Assembly (NCBI GenBank): GCA_036570425.1
Contig: DATCYF010000017.1
Location: forward strand, 1-64,000
Direction of reading: 5' to 3'
DNA length: 64,000 bases
Origin: Rhizorhapis sp036570425
Lineage (GTDB): Bacteria > Pseudomonadota > Alphaproteobacteria > Sphingomonadales > Sphingomonadaceae
Shown one piece after another: positions 44,071-53,440 of this stretch. The position numbers were made by a program, and so were the translations under genes. Under the pieces are notes generated by a model, which had not been told where the DNA came from, did no database searches, and was given only the letters and a program-made list of their open reading frames with translations. The first letter of the stretch is position 1. Every line of letters begins with the position of its first letter.

Positions 44071-45108
44071 TCAGGCCTGGTCTCGCAGGATTTTTATATT
44101 CTGTTGCGAACGTTCGGGAATCCAGCGGATCGTGGGCTGAGGACCATTGATCGCCATCAGCGGCGCGCCCGCCGCATCGATATCGGCATTGTGGATTTCC
44201 AGCGTCAGCGGAGCAGTGGTTTCGATGAGGAAGACCGGGGCTCTGTTGTCAGCGGCAGCGCGGACGACGGGGCGATCCAGAATATAGGTTCCTGTGTGGC
44301 CATGAAATGAAAAGTGGGCTGCGCCTCCGCTGCCGCCATAATGACGGGGATCTTCGCTGCGGCAGCCGTGCAGTTCCCCGCTGCCCCAGAGGCGGTAATT
44401 GCGCTTGTTGGCGCGCGATACGCAATTTTCCATGTAAACATCCGTGGATTTCAGATCGAAGCCTCCATCGGTGCACTCGGTTGCGGTGCAAGTGAGATAG
44501 CGGATGCCATGGTTGCCCCGTTCGTCGGAAAAGCCGTCTCCATTCCAATATTTGCTGGCTGCGGTTCCGCTTTCCTGAAAGTGGTGCGCTTCGACTCGGT
44601 TGTAAGTGATGTTATGCGCTTCATTGTCGAGTTGATAACCGACACAATAGGCGTCGCACTGCGTGCTGCCATAGGCTTTTACATCTTCAATGGTTCCGTC
44701 GTGCGAGCCATAACGGATGCGCGTCATACCATGGTCTACTTCGCGCGCTGTCGTGCGGCGCAGGGCGAAATTGGAAAGTACGGCCGGATTGGCGTTGCTG
44801 GACGAGGTGTCTTCCAGAAAACGATAGATATTCTCGGCTTCGCAATCTTCGATGACAAGATTATTGGTGGGCACATTGACCCTCACGCAGCCATTGCCCA
44901 GGTTCAGAAATCGACAATTGCGCAGTGTCATGGCCGATTTCGCGCGAATCCCTTCGCCCCCCTGGCCGGCTGTGCCGGTCGCAGCGCGAGTGCCCTGGAA
45001 TGTGCGGCCATCTATTATCGAGGTGGATTGAGCCCATGCCAGCCGGGGCAGGATGGATGCCGATAAAGTCGCCGTTATGAAATGGCGGCGCGTAAGCGGG
45101 ACGATCAT
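44071..45108 (-). CDS. Tat-exported right-handed beta-helix protein
   Basis: A 345-residue protein. The Tat signal 'TRRHFITATLSASILPRLAWA' (in key part 'TRRHFI' plus hydrophobic core, residues 6-27) is followed by repeated beta-helix coils ('LRNCRFLNLGNGCVRV', 'LVIEDCEAENIYRFLED', 'IRYLTCTATECTDGGFDLKS'), the fold of polysaccharide lyases and hydrolases. No clear catalytic triad is visible. TTG 45114 opens the frame but ATG 45108 with GGAGGT 5 bases upstream is the start. Near an exopolysaccharide locus, a role in trimming or binding the polymer is plausible but inferred. Confidence 0.75.
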   Translation of the reverse strand: MIVPLTRRHFITATLSASILPRLAWAQSTSIIDGRTFQGTRAATGTAGQGGEGIRAKSAMTLRNCRFLNLGNGCVRVNVPTNNLVIEDCEAENIYRFLEDTSSSNANPAVLSNFALRRTTAREVDHGMTRIRYGSHDGTIEDVKAYGSTQCDAYCVGYQLDNEAHNITYNRVEAHHFQESGTAASKYWNGDGFSDERGNHGIRYLTCTATECTDGGFDLKSTDVYMENCVSRANKRNYRLWGSGELHGCRSEDPRHYGGSGGAAHFSFHGHTGTYILDRPVVRAAADNRAPVFLIETTAPLTLEIHNADIDAAGAPLMAINGPQPTIRWIPERSQQNIKILRDQA

Positions 45109-45301
45109 GGTCAACCTCCGCAGTTCAGCTCATCTCGCTTTGTCGCTCGGGATGCACGTTTGGCAAAGTATAATCTTTTGATTTAACGAGAAAATTTGCC
45201 GAAATGGTGCATTAATCAGATGAACGGCAGATGTGCAGCTGACGGCTTGCCATTCCGTTAAGACATGGGGCAGGCGATGCTTCCGCCTGTCGAGGAGTGA
45301 A

Positions 45302-45517
45302 CTAATCGATCGTGCGGGAGAACTTCTTCCCAATGGACCGGGCGCCCCAGGCGATGCCGAGACCCAGCGATACCGGAATGGCGACGACTATGAGAACGGC
45401 CGCAACGCCGCCGGTCACAACGGCTGATCCTGCCATATGCATGGCCTCAACGGCTTGACTGACGGGTGCTTCAGCCTGATCGGCTTTCACCGCGGAACTG
45501 CCGTTTCTGGAAATCAT
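45302..45517 (-). CDS. Small single-pass membrane protein
   Basis: A 71-residue protein with one strong hydrophobic segment ('SAVVTGGVAAVLIVVAIPVSLGLG', about residues 31-54) and a basic C-tail ('GARSIGKKFSRTID'). GGAG lies 9 bases before its ATG. Unknown function. Its position before the exopolysaccharide genes is suggestive but not proof of a link. Confidence 0.6.
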   Translation of the reverse strand: MISRNGSSAVKADQAEAPVSQAVEAMHMAGSAVVTGGVAAVLIVVAIPVSLGLGIAWGARSIGKKFSRTID

Positions 45518-45982
45518 GAGTATCTCCGCGTTTTCAATTCGGCATGCTGTGCAGCCAATTCGTCCCGACCGACCCGCGCTTTTCTGAGGCGCAGGACAGT
45601 TCCTTCCTATTTGGCGAGTTCCAGTGCATTCGACCCCCGTCGTCGCGAGCGGTCACCCCTGATCCCCCAAAAGTCTATTAGCCGCTTTCACGATGGCCCT
45701 CAACCAAGCGGAGCATTAAATATGATCCGTTTAGAAACTGGTAACGGAGGGATGGTCGAACCCTTGGCACGACGCGCGGAGACGAAAATCCGACGAGGGG
45801 ACAGCTAAAACGCATCATACACGTTCAAGTGGCGGCGTGGGCGCGTTATGATCCCCCCGGAGCATGATCGAAGGTCATGCCAATTCAGAGGATGTTTCCA
45901 AGGGCCCGGGTTCGGCCCGCGGCAGTTTGCTGTGGGGGCAGATGCCGGTTGGCGGCTGAGAAATTAAAAGGGATCGTGCGCC
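45518..45982. other. Upstream region of the exopolysaccharide cluster
   Basis: About 465 bases. A 123-codon forward frame (45437-45808) overlaps the small membrane gene and lacks family features, so I reject it. A GGGCCCGGGTTCGGCCCG imperfect hairpin lies near 45901-45920. It likely contains the promoter of the glycosyltransferase operon; no specific operator is seen. Confidence 0.4.
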
Positions 45983-47140
45983 ATGAGAATCCATGTCACG
46001 GGCCTTCGCGGCATACCCGGCGTGATGGGCGGAATTGAAAGTCATTGTGAGGAGTTGTTGCCCCGGATAAAGGCGCGCAATGCCGACCTCGACATCACGG
46101 TGCTTTGTCGGGCTCCCTATGTCGATGGGGAGAGGCGCGTGCACAGGGGAATTGCGCTGGCGCCCTTGCCCTCACCGCGTTCAAAGTCACTCGAAGCGAT
46201 AGTCGCGACCTTTATTGCCATACTTTACGCATGGATCAGGGGTGCCCAGATCATCCATATCCATGCGATAGGGCCGGCTTTGTTGTGCCCCTTGGCCCGC
46301 ATCCTGGGCCTCCATGTTATTGTCACGCATCATGGTGCGGATTACGAGCGCGCGAAATGGGGCGCGTTTGCCAAACTCACTCTTCGCCTCGGTGAGCGTT
46401 CGGCGCTGATCTGGGCCCATCGCGTGATCGCTGTATCGCCGTCCTTGGCAAGCCAGCTGACAATGCTGTTTCCGTCGCAAGCTTATAAGGTGACGTATAT
46501 TCCAAACGGCGCCCCAAGCCTGCCGACGTGCGATGACGATGCGATGGCAGTCATCGAACGGCTGGGCCTTGCACCAAAGGGTTACATATTGGCGGTGGGG
46601 CGGCTCGTGCCGGAAAAGGGGTTTGACGATTTGATCGACGCCTTCCTGGCAAGCGCGCAGCCAGAGGGGCGGAAATTGGTTATCGCGGGCGGGGCGGATC
46701 ATGAAACGGATTTCGTGCGTGCCTTGCGTGCCCGTGCCAGCGACAGAGTAATATTCCTGGGCACGCAATCCCGCTCAGTTTTGAAATGCCTGTATGAAAA
46801 TTGCAGCTTGTTTGTCATTCCCTCCTATCATGAGGGATTGCCGATCGCGGCGCTGGAAGCGGCATCCTGCTCCGCACCCATGATATTAAGCGACATCGCT
46901 GCCAATCGGGATCTGGGGCTAGATTCGGAGCGGTATTTCCCGGTTGGGAATACGGCGCGGCTCGCTCATATGCTGGCAAGACCTTACGAGGCTACTTCCG
47001 CAGAAGCACAGATGATCAAGTGGCGGTTCGATTGGGACAAGGCCGCTGAAAGCACGGCCAAAATCTATCGCGCCTTCATGCCCCCATCTGCCCAGGTCGT
47101 GCGTCATCAGGATCGTGTAGGCACCGGGCTCGCCGAATAG
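45983..47140 (+). CDS. Glycosyltransferase family 4 (exopolysaccharide)
   Basis: A 385-residue GT-B enzyme. 'GLRGIPGVMGGIESHCEEL' near the start is the acceptor-side glycine loop of GT4, 'VTHHGADYER' near residue 113 follows, 'ILAVGRLVPEKGFDDLIDAF' opens the C-domain and 'VIPSYHEGLPIAALEAASC' holds the E(x7)E nucleotide-sugar site. It transfers a sugar to the growing lipid-linked repeat unit in the cytoplasm. The next gene starts one base after its stop. Confidence 0.88.
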   Translation: MRIHVTGLRGIPGVMGGIESHCEELLPRIKARNADLDITVLCRAPYVDGERRVHRGIALAPLPSPRSKSLEAIVATFIAILYAWIRGAQIIHIHAIGPALLCPLARILGLHVIVTHHGADYERAKWGAFAKLTLRLGERSALIWAHRVIAVSPSLASQLTMLFPSQAYKVTYIPNGAPSLPTCDDDAMAVIERLGLAPKGYILAVGRLVPEKGFDDLIDAFLASAQPEGRKLVIAGGADHETDFVRALRARASDRVIFLGTQSRSVLKCLYENCSLFVIPSYHEGLPIAALEAASCSAPMILSDIAANRDLGLDSERYFPVGNTARLAHMLARPYEATSAEAQMIKWRFDWDKAAESTAKIYRAFMPPSAQVVRHQDRVGTGLAE

Positions 47141-48349
47141 GTGGCCGCATTGCAGAAAAAGGCGCTCTTCATCATCAATTCGCTTGCCGGTGGCGGCGCT
47201 GAGCGAGTCATGGCGACATTGCTGCACGCGTCGGCTGAATGGCGCGATCGTTACGACATCTCCCTGGCGCTGCTGGATCGGGAGGACGCAGCTTATGCGC
47301 CGCCGAGGTGGGTCGATACCATCCAGTTCGATTGCCATGGGCGCCTGCTCCCAAGCGTCTGGGCGATACGCAGGTTGATATCCCGGCTTCAGCCCGATGC
47401 GACGCTGAGCTTCCTCACCCGGGCCAATTTTGCCAATGTGGCGGCGACGGCGGGCCAAAAAACGGCCTGCATTATCAGCGAAAGGGTCAACACCTCGGCC
47501 CATTTGAACGAAGGTGCCGGTGCGATGCTGGGAAAGATGCTGGTGCGGGCGACCTATCCCCGGGCGGAGCATGTCATTGCCGTGTCCGAAGGCGTGGCGC
47601 AGGATCTTCAGCAGAACTTTGCGATCCCTGCCGATCAGATTTCCGTCGTCGCCAATCCTGTCGATCATGAACGCATTGCCGCTATGGCAGCAATAGAACC
47701 TGCCTTTTCCATACAAGGCAGTTACATAGTCGCTGCCGGAAGGCTGGTGCCCAACAAGAATTTCGGAATGCTGATTGAGGCTTTCGCTCAGTCTGGATTA
47801 CCCGGATCGCTGGTCATAATGGGTGAGGGACCGCTGCGGGGCGCGCTTGAGGCCCGGATCATGCAGTTGGGGTTGGAAGGAAGGGTACATCTACCTGGTT
47901 TTCTGGAAAATCCCTTTGCTGTCCTGAAGCGAGCCAGCCTGTTCGCCCTCCCATCGAACGCCGAGGGCTTTCCTAACGGGCTGGTAGAGGCCATGGCCTG
48001 CGGATTGCCCGTAGTAGCGGCGAATTGTGCATCCGGACCAGCCGAAATCCTGCTCAACCGCAGTCGGGAGGCAGTGCACGGCATAACGCAAAGTGCAGCG
48101 GGCGCCGTGGTCCCGCCAAATGATGCGGCGGCCTTTGCCGAAGCCCTCCGGATCGTACACTGTTCGGACATGCGCTCTGCGCGGGGTGCGGCAGCGCTGG
48201 AATTGTCGCGGCGGTTCAGCGTAGAACGGACTGCAGCCCATTATTGGGAGATCATCGAAAATGCTGTCGCTTCCAGGACAGAACCCATGACCGGGCGAAA
48301 GCCGCTCTCGCCCCGCGAAACATTGCAAATGGGGGAGCGATACCTCTGA
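47141..48349 (+). CDS. Glycosyltransferase family 4 (exopolysaccharide)
   Basis: A 402-residue GT-B enzyme. The N-terminal 'FIINSLAGGGAERVMATLL' and the C-terminal 'LFALPSNAEGFPNGLVEAMACG' (with the E(x7)E motif) are typical. The start is GTG 47141, directly after the preceding gene, which suggests coupled translation. It adds another sugar to the repeat unit; sugar and linkage cannot be told. The C-end is followed by the acyltransferase gene in another frame. Confidence 0.88.
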   Translation: MAALQKKALFIINSLAGGGAERVMATLLHASAEWRDRYDISLALLDREDAAYAPPRWVDTIQFDCHGRLLPSVWAIRRLISRLQPDATLSFLTRANFANVAATAGQKTACIISERVNTSAHLNEGAGAMLGKMLVRATYPRAEHVIAVSEGVAQDLQQNFAIPADQISVVANPVDHERIAAMAAIEPAFSIQGSYIVAAGRLVPNKNFGMLIEAFAQSGLPGSLVIMGEGPLRGALEARIMQLGLEGRVHLPGFLENPFAVLKRASLFALPSNAEGFPNGLVEAMACGLPVVAANCASGPAEILLNRSREAVHGITQSAAGAVVPPNDAAAFAEALRIVHCSDMRSARGAAALELSRRFSVERTAAHYWEIIENAVASRTEPMTGRKPLSPRETLQMGERYL

Positions 48350-48411
48350 ACAAGATTGCCCCCATAACGGAAGCCCTCGGGAAGCCCCACCTGCGGGGAT
48401 GTGCGCGCAGT

Positions 48412-49032
48412 TTGCGGAGCGTCGCTGCCCTGCTCAAGGCGGATCTTTACCGCTATGCCGGAAAGACCGATGCCAAATCCTTCTGGAAGCATTTTCTGTT
48501 CACACCGGGCTATAAATACACGGTGGTGATGCGGAGTTGCGGCTATCTGCGTACCCGGAAATTCATGGCATTCGGGCTTTATCCGCTCGCCAAGTGGTGG
48601 CTGTTACGATGTCGCTATAAATATGGGATCGCGATTCCCGAATATACTGTGATTGGCCCGGGATTGTTCATCAATCGCTTCGGCGGCATCTATGTCAACG
48701 GAGACGCGGTGATCGGCGCGAACGCCAACCTGACTCACGGCGCCATGCTGGGACAGGTCAATCGCGGCGAACGGGCGGGCTCTCCCATTTTGGGTGACAG
48801 GATATTCGTTGGCGCTGGGGCGAAGATCATTGGGCGCATTCATCTGGGAGATGGCTGTGCCGTGGGGGCCAATGCCGTCGTCACCAAGGATGTGCCGGAA
48901 AACGGCGTTGTTGGCGGCATTCCGGCGAAGCTGATTTCGGAGGCCGGATCTGAAGGCTATATCAACCGGCTGGTGCCGGACACGCTGATGCAGCGCTGCC
49001 GGGAAGTCCGTTCCAGCCTCTCATTGCCTTAA
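48412..49032 (+). CDS. Left-handed beta-helix acyltransferase (CysE/LpxA-like)
   Basis: About 206 residues. 'LKADLYRYAGKTDAKSF' near the N-terminus, then hexapeptide-repeat coils ('VIGPGLFINRFGGIYVNGDAVIGANANL', key part 'IGPGLFINRFGGIYVN'; 'ILGDRIFVGAGAKIIGRIHLGDG') and 'GVVGGIPAKLI' identify a serine acetyltransferase-like transferase, usually decorating polysaccharides with acetyl groups. The start is uncertain: TTG 48412 gives the family length; TTG 48244 would overlap the previous gene by 106 bases. Its stop overlaps the convergent GT2 gene by 4 bases. Confidence 0.82.
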   Translation: MRSVAALLKADLYRYAGKTDAKSFWKHFLFTPGYKYTVVMRSCGYLRTRKFMAFGLYPLAKWWLLRCRYKYGIAIPEYTVIGPGLFINRFGGIYVNGDAVIGANANLTHGAMLGQVNRGERAGSPILGDRIFVGAGAKIIGRIHLGDGCAVGANAVVTKDVPENGVVGGIPAKLISEAGSEGYINRLVPDTLMQRCREVRSSLSLP

Positions 49033-50003
49033 AGCCGGGCAGCCAGTCGATGCCGCCGCGCCCGCATAAGCTGAGTCATGCGATGACCTGACCGGCGCAG
49101 GGCCGCAGGCGTCCAGCGCGCGACGAGCAGAAGCGCCAGCGTCCCGACGCCCTCCGGCATGGCGACATTGCGCACCGGGATGCGAATGGGTTCGGCAGCC
49201 TTCATGGAATAGCGGGCGTAATGAGCGATTTCCTGATTAATCAACCGCCGTAACAACCGACGTTCTGACGAACTGGCGCCATCCAGCATGTTCCGGGCCG
49301 TCTCGACCAGACAAGGCAGTGACAGCGTGTTGGTCGATTTGCTGACCTTGTTGAGTGAATCGCGGTTGAATTCCGCCGTAATGACCGGAGCATAGACCAG
49401 GCGCGTATGGCGCATGGCACGCAGCCAAAGGTCCTTGTCACCTCCACGGACAGCCCGGCCTTCCGGAAATAATCCGGCCTCCATCAGCAATTCGCGGCGG
49501 AATGCAATGGCTCCAGTCCATAAGGGGCATTCACTGACTTCCAGCCACGCCCTTAGAAACTGAGGGAAGTTGAGTACGCCGCCTTGCGCCAGGCGGGGTG
49601 CGATCCGTTGAGACACACGGTGGGTTTCGAAGACATGATCGAAACGGGTGGCCGCCACCTCCGCATTGGGCGCCTGCGCGATCGCGTCCGCAAGGACCGC
49701 CAAATGATTTTCATGCCATATATCGTCGGCATCAAGAAATGCGATCCAATCCCCGCTTGCTTGCCGAATACCCAGATTGCGGGCGGCATAGCCGCCGGGG
49801 CCCGGAGATTTCCTCTCGAACAGGCGGATACGCGGGTCGCGGACGGCGGCGGCAATGTCCCGACCGCCATCGCTGGAACAATCGTCGATGATGATCAGTT
49901 CGTGGGGGGAAAGGCTCTGGGCCAGAACGCTGTTGATCGAAGCGGCTACATGCGGCGCCTTGTTGTAGAGCGGCATGATGACAGAAAAGCGGGGCCCCGA
50001 CAT
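49029..50003 (-). CDS. Glycosyltransferase family 2
   Basis: A 324-residue GT-A enzyme. 'FSVIMPLYNKAPHVAASINSVLAQ' at the start, 'LIIIDDCSSDGG' near residue 40 and 'IAFLDADDIWHENHL' near residue 88 (the DxD metal site) are classic. ATG 50003 is used; upstream codons to 50075 lie within the other GT2 gene. It ends the short minus-strand GT2 pair inside the cluster. Confidence 0.88.
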   Translation of the reverse strand: MSGPRFSVIMPLYNKAPHVAASINSVLAQSLSPHELIIIDDCSSDGGRDIAAAVRDPRIRLFERKSPGPGGYAARNLGIRQASGDWIAFLDADDIWHENHLAVLADAIAQAPNAEVAATRFDHVFETHRVSQRIAPRLAQGGVLNFPQFLRAWLEVSECPLWTGAIAFRRELLMEAGLFPEGRAVRGGDKDLWLRAMRHTRLVYAPVITAEFNRDSLNKVSKSTNTLSLPCLVETARNMLDGASSSERRLLRRLINQEIAHYARYSMKAAEPIRIPVRNVAMPEGVGTLALLLVARWTPAALRRSGHRMTQLMRARRHRLAARL

Positions 50004-50019
50004 ATCGATCCTTTGCTGC

Positions 50020-50901
50020 CTAATCCCGAGCCGCCGCGCGACCCCGGAACAACCGCCAATATTCAAGCGACGCAACCACCGAAAGTTCCACCGTCAACTG
50101 CATGATAGCCAATTTGCGCCGCGCCGAAAGGTCGGATTGCGCGGCGCGATAAAGGCGGCGGGCAGTATCATAGGTGGTCGCCCAAAGAACCCTTGCGAGA
50201 CGCGCAGGTTGTCTTGTTCGGTTCCATCGGCCGCCGCTAAGACGGCGGCGCTTGCGGACAAGATCGCTGCGAGAGCCGCGGACGGGATGATGAACCGTCA
50301 TGTCGGGCACATAAATCAGCGGCAGGCCCGCGTCACGAATGCGCAGAGCCATCTGGCGATCGCCCCCGGATTTTAAATGGTGGTCAAAGCCGCCCAGCTC
50401 CTCGAATATGGTGCGGCGACTCATCCAGTTGGCGGTGGCGCAATTACCCCTGGCTGCCAAGGATTGGGGAAAGCTGAAAAGGCGCTCATAATCCGTAAAG
50501 ACAGGCCCTTCAGCTTCTCCTTCTTCGAAGAGGCTGATACGTCCGGCCAGCACGCCCGCATCGGGGTGACGTCCGGCTGCCGCAAGCGCCTTTTCGAGCC
50601 AATCGGACGCCGGGCGACAATCAGCGTCCGTGAACGCTACATATGTACCTCGCGCATGTGCCAGACCGCGGTTGCGTGCCGCATAGGAGCCGGGGCGATG
50701 TTCGGTCAGAACGATGACGCCGGGTACAGATCGCGCGATCTCCGCCGTGCCGTCTGTCGAGCCATTATCGACGACGATTATCTCCAGCTCTTCCGACGGC
50801 AGGCTTTGCGCCCGGACAGCGTCGAGACAGCGGCCAATCGTGGCGCGGCCGTTCCAGACAGCGATGATAACGCTTATCAAAGGGTTATGTATTGGGGTCA
50901 T
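50020..50901 (-). CDS. Glycosyltransferase family 2
   Basis: A 293-residue GT-A enzyme: 'ISVIIAVWNGRATIGRCLDAV', 'IIVVDNGSTDGT' near residue 42 and 'YVAFTDADCRPASDWLEKA' near residue 88 with the DxD site. 'GNCATANWMSRR' and 'GGFDHHLKSGGDRQMALR' near residues 150-180 are typical of the acceptor side. It is upstream of the other GT2 gene with a 16-base gap. Confidence 0.88.
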   Translation of the reverse strand: MTPIHNPLISVIIAVWNGRATIGRCLDAVRAQSLPSEELEIIVVDNGSTDGTAEIARSVPGVIVLTEHRPGSYAARNRGLAHARGTYVAFTDADCRPASDWLEKALAAAGRHPDAGVLAGRISLFEEGEAEGPVFTDYERLFSFPQSLAARGNCATANWMSRRTIFEELGGFDHHLKSGGDRQMALRIRDAGLPLIYVPDMTVHHPVRGSRSDLVRKRRRLSGGRWNRTRQPARLARVLWATTYDTARRLYRAAQSDLSARRKLAIMQLTVELSVVASLEYWRLFRGRAAARD

Positions 50902-51210
50902 ATTCGATGTTCAGCCAATCATTTTATCGTTGTGAAACAATGGTTTCGTGTTTCGCACCTCGATGGTCAAGCGTTCGAGGCCGCTGGAAGGACGAGGCGG
51001 TGGCGAAGCTGGTTGAGTTGTGATGCGCGATCTTCTCGGATGGAATCCATCGCCCAAATGTCTCCCCATAGCGCATCCTTCCATCTCCGTGGGGCAGGGC
51101 GGGTTGCGTTGTCAGGCAAAATCCGGTTCCTTTCCGATCACTTAGCAGATGGGCCCAAAGGTGGTCCGTTACCGCCGATCCGAAAGAGAGAACCGCATCA
51201 TTGCAACATT
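50902..51210. promoter_or_regulatory. Divergent promoter gap in the exopolysaccharide cluster
   Basis: About 310 bases between the minus-strand GT2 genes and the plus-strand GT25 gene. The left 100 bases are AT-rich (CAATCATTTTATCGTTGTGAAAC), consistent with back-to-back promoters. A long forward frame crosses it but has no ribosome site until ATG 51211. Confidence 0.45.
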
Positions 51211-51960
51211 ATGACTGATGCAGAATTTTCCTGTCCTGTCCTCGTCATATCCATGGCCGACGCAGTGGAGCGCCGAGCCGCCTTTTCTGCCCGCGCCGCG
51301 CGCGCAGGCATACCCTGGCGGTTTGTCGAAGCATGCTCCGATCTGGCCGAAGGGCTCCGCTATGACGCCGCGGCGGTCGAACGCAACAAGGGAAGACCGC
51401 TCACCAAAGGTGAGCTTGGCTGCTATTCCAGCCACTTCACCATCTGGCGTGAGATGGCGGAGCAAGGCATCGCTCAATGTATAGTTCTCGAGGACGACAC
51501 AATCGTCGACTGGGCATTCATGGCGCAGCTTGCGGCGACTGATCTTGCCGCACGGGACATTCCGTATCTGCGTCTTTATTCCAAGTTCCCTACCTTCAGC
51601 CGGATCGTAGAGCGCGATTTCCTGCAACATTCCCGTAGCGTGGTGGAGCTTGTGGGCTATCCTTTCGGGACGCAGGCCTACGCAATTACCCTCCCGGCCG
51701 CTCGGGCATTCCTGCGCGCGTGTGCAACGGTAAAGCGGCCCGTTGATGACCAGATGGATCGATCCTGGGAACACGGTGTTCGCAATCTGGCGCTCTTCCC
51801 CTCTCCAGTCATTGAGGAATTCGTGGAATCGGGAATCGGTTCGGTGCGGTACAACAGGGAAAAGAGCGAAGTCTATCGCGCGCCGCGTCAGCGCCTTGCC
51901 CGCTGGGTCGACCGGCAGCGGATACGATGGAAAAAATTGAGCCTGCTCCGTGGCGGCTGA
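51211..51960 (+). CDS. Glycosyltransferase family 25
   Basis: A 249-residue LOS/LPS-type galactosyltransferase-like enzyme. 'VLVISMADAVERRAAFSARA' is the N-terminal family signature, 'KGELGCYSSHFTIWREM' near residue 68 is typical, 'CIVLEDDTIVDW' near residue 92 carries the acidic metal motif, and 'PFGTQAYAITLPAARAFL' follows. The open frame runs far upstream but family homology begins at ATG 51211. The 3' end overlaps the flippase start by 11 bases. Confidence 0.85.
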   Translation: MTDAEFSCPVLVISMADAVERRAAFSARAARAGIPWRFVEACSDLAEGLRYDAAAVERNKGRPLTKGELGCYSSHFTIWREMAEQGIAQCIVLEDDTIVDWAFMAQLAATDLAARDIPYLRLYSKFPTFSRIVERDFLQHSRSVVELVGYPFGTQAYAITLPAARAFLRACATVKRPVDDQMDRSWEHGVRNLALFPSPVIEEFVESGIGSVRYNREKSEVYRAPRQRLARWVDRQRIRWKKLSLLRGG

Positions 51961-53440
51961 TCCCTATGCCTCTGCGCTTGGCGCACGATTTGACACAAAT
52001 TTGCGGCGGCAGAGCAAGCATTCGGTCGGCTGGTCGATCGTGCGTTTCATGTCTGACCAGTTCTTCTCCTTCGTCATCTTTGTCCTTTTGGCACGCCTGC
52101 TCACGCGGGCCGACATCGGCGCCTTCGCGATCATGGCGATTTTTGCGGAGGTTTTCCGGACCATCAGCGCTGCTGGTCTGATCCAGACCGTCGCGCGCGA
52201 ACCCGTGTTGACCGATGAGTTCACTGATACCGTTTATCGGGCCCATATGGGTTTCAGCCTGATCGCCTGCGCTATCGTTCTGGCTGTGGCGCATCCCTTC
52301 GCGGCGTTCATGGGCGCTCCGCAGATCGCTTTGCCCTTGCAAGTGCTGAGCGTGGTCCTGCCCATCTCCGCCTTGGGACAGACGCATATGGCGTTGCGCC
52401 TCCGCAGTTTTGGGCACAAGACGACAGCGCTGCGATCCGTAGTGAGTGGCCTGCTGGGCGGCGGCGCGGCCGTGACGGCTGCTTATGCGGGACTTGGCCT
52501 CTGGGCCTTGGTGATTCAGCGGATCGTGACGGAAATCATCAGCACGCTCCTTTCCCGCGCATCTTATCGCTGGACGCCGGGCTGGGCCTTTCGATGGCCT
52601 ACCCTGAAACGCAATTTGAGCATTAATGGTAGCCTGACGGCGACACAGCTTGTCTTCATTTTCACGACGCGATTGCAGGAACTGGTTATCGGGAGTGTCA
52701 TTGGCGTTGTTGCGGTCGGCATCTACCGCACCGCATGGCGCACCGTCGACATGATCTCCAACGGAGCGATTCGACCATTCGCTACCGTCGCCATGCAAAC
52801 CCTGGCACGGGTCAAGCATGACCAGGCCGAACTGGGCCGTGCCTATCAATGGATGATTTCCAAGGCCGCCGTCATCTCTTTCCCCGCGCTGACAGGGTTC
52901 GGTATGGTTGCGCCGCTGGCAATCCCGGCCGTCTTCGGGCCTAAATGGGTGGAGGCGGGTGCGCTGGCGCAGGTCTTTGCGTTCATGGCTCTTCCCTTCA
53001 CGCTCAATCAATTCGCCTCCCCCTCTCTGGGCGCGTTGGGCGCGAGCCGAAGCTTGCTCGTCATTTCCTTAAGTCAGTTGGGCCTGACAGCGCTCTTCAC
53101 TTTCCTTGCTGCGCCTTATGGTTTGTTCGCAGTTGCCTGGGCCTATGTCGCGCGCGCCTATCTGACATTGCCTCTACAGGTCATATTGCTGAAGCGCGCT
53201 TCGGGCATAGGTTTCGGCAGAACGTGGGCCGCGATTTGGGAGCCGCTGGCGGCTTCGGCGGTCATGGGCATTGCGCTGCACTATGGGTTGCCTGCTGCCG
53301 AACGCTTGACTGCCAATCCCTGGCTGCGTCTGACGGCGGCTGTTGCGGCTGGCACAGCGATCTACGGATTGGCCCTGATAGCCATATCGCCGCTGTGGCG
53401 CGCGCTTTTCTTCAAGACGCTAAGACGGGTGACGCCATGA
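51950..53440 (+). CDS. Wzx-type polysaccharide flippase
   Basis: A 496-residue inner-membrane protein with about 12-14 hydrophobic segments and the MATE/MVF-like start 'QSKHSVGWSIVRFMSDQFFSFVIFVLLARLL' in outline (key part 'RFMSDQFFSFVIFVLLARLL'). It resembles lipopolysaccharide-type oligosaccharide flippases, moving the undecaprenyl-linked repeat unit to the periplasmic face. The start is GTG 51950 inside the end of the GT25 gene. Its stop overlaps the pyruvyl transferase start (ATGA). Confidence 0.87.
   Translation: MAADPYASALGARFDTNLRRQSKHSVGWSIVRFMSDQFFSFVIFVLLARLLTRADIGAFAIMAIFAEVFRTISAAGLIQTVAREPVLTDEFTDTVYRAHMGFSLIACAIVLAVAHPFAAFMGAPQIALPLQVLSVVLPISALGQTHMALRLRSFGHKTTALRSVVSGLLGGGAAVTAAYAGLGLWALVIQRIVTEIISTLLSRASYRWTPGWAFRWPTLKRNLSINGSLTATQLVFIFTTRLQELVIGSVIGVVAVGIYRTAWRTVDMISNGAIRPFATVAMQTLARVKHDQAELGRAYQWMISKAAVISFPALTGFGMVAPLAIPAVFGPKWVEAGALAQVFAFMALPFTLNQFASPSLGALGASRSLLVISLSQLGLTALFTFLAAPYGLFAVAWAYVARAYLTLPLQVILLKRASGIGFGRTWAAIWEPLAASAVMGIALHYGLPAAERLTANPWLRLTAAVAAGTAIYGLALIAISPLWRALFFKTLRRVTP

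Noticed and set aside
45437..45808. 123-codon forward frame before the polysaccharide genes
   Set aside because: Overlaps the small membrane gene, lacks a ribosome site and known domains.
50377..51210. Upstream part of the long frame ending in the GT25 gene
   Set aside because: It is the antisense shadow of the GT2 gene and the gap; GT25 homology starts at 51211.
52945..53436. Upstream extension of the pyruvyl transferase frame
   Set aside because: It lies wholly inside the flippase gene in another frame; the ATGA overlap at 53437 is the natural start.
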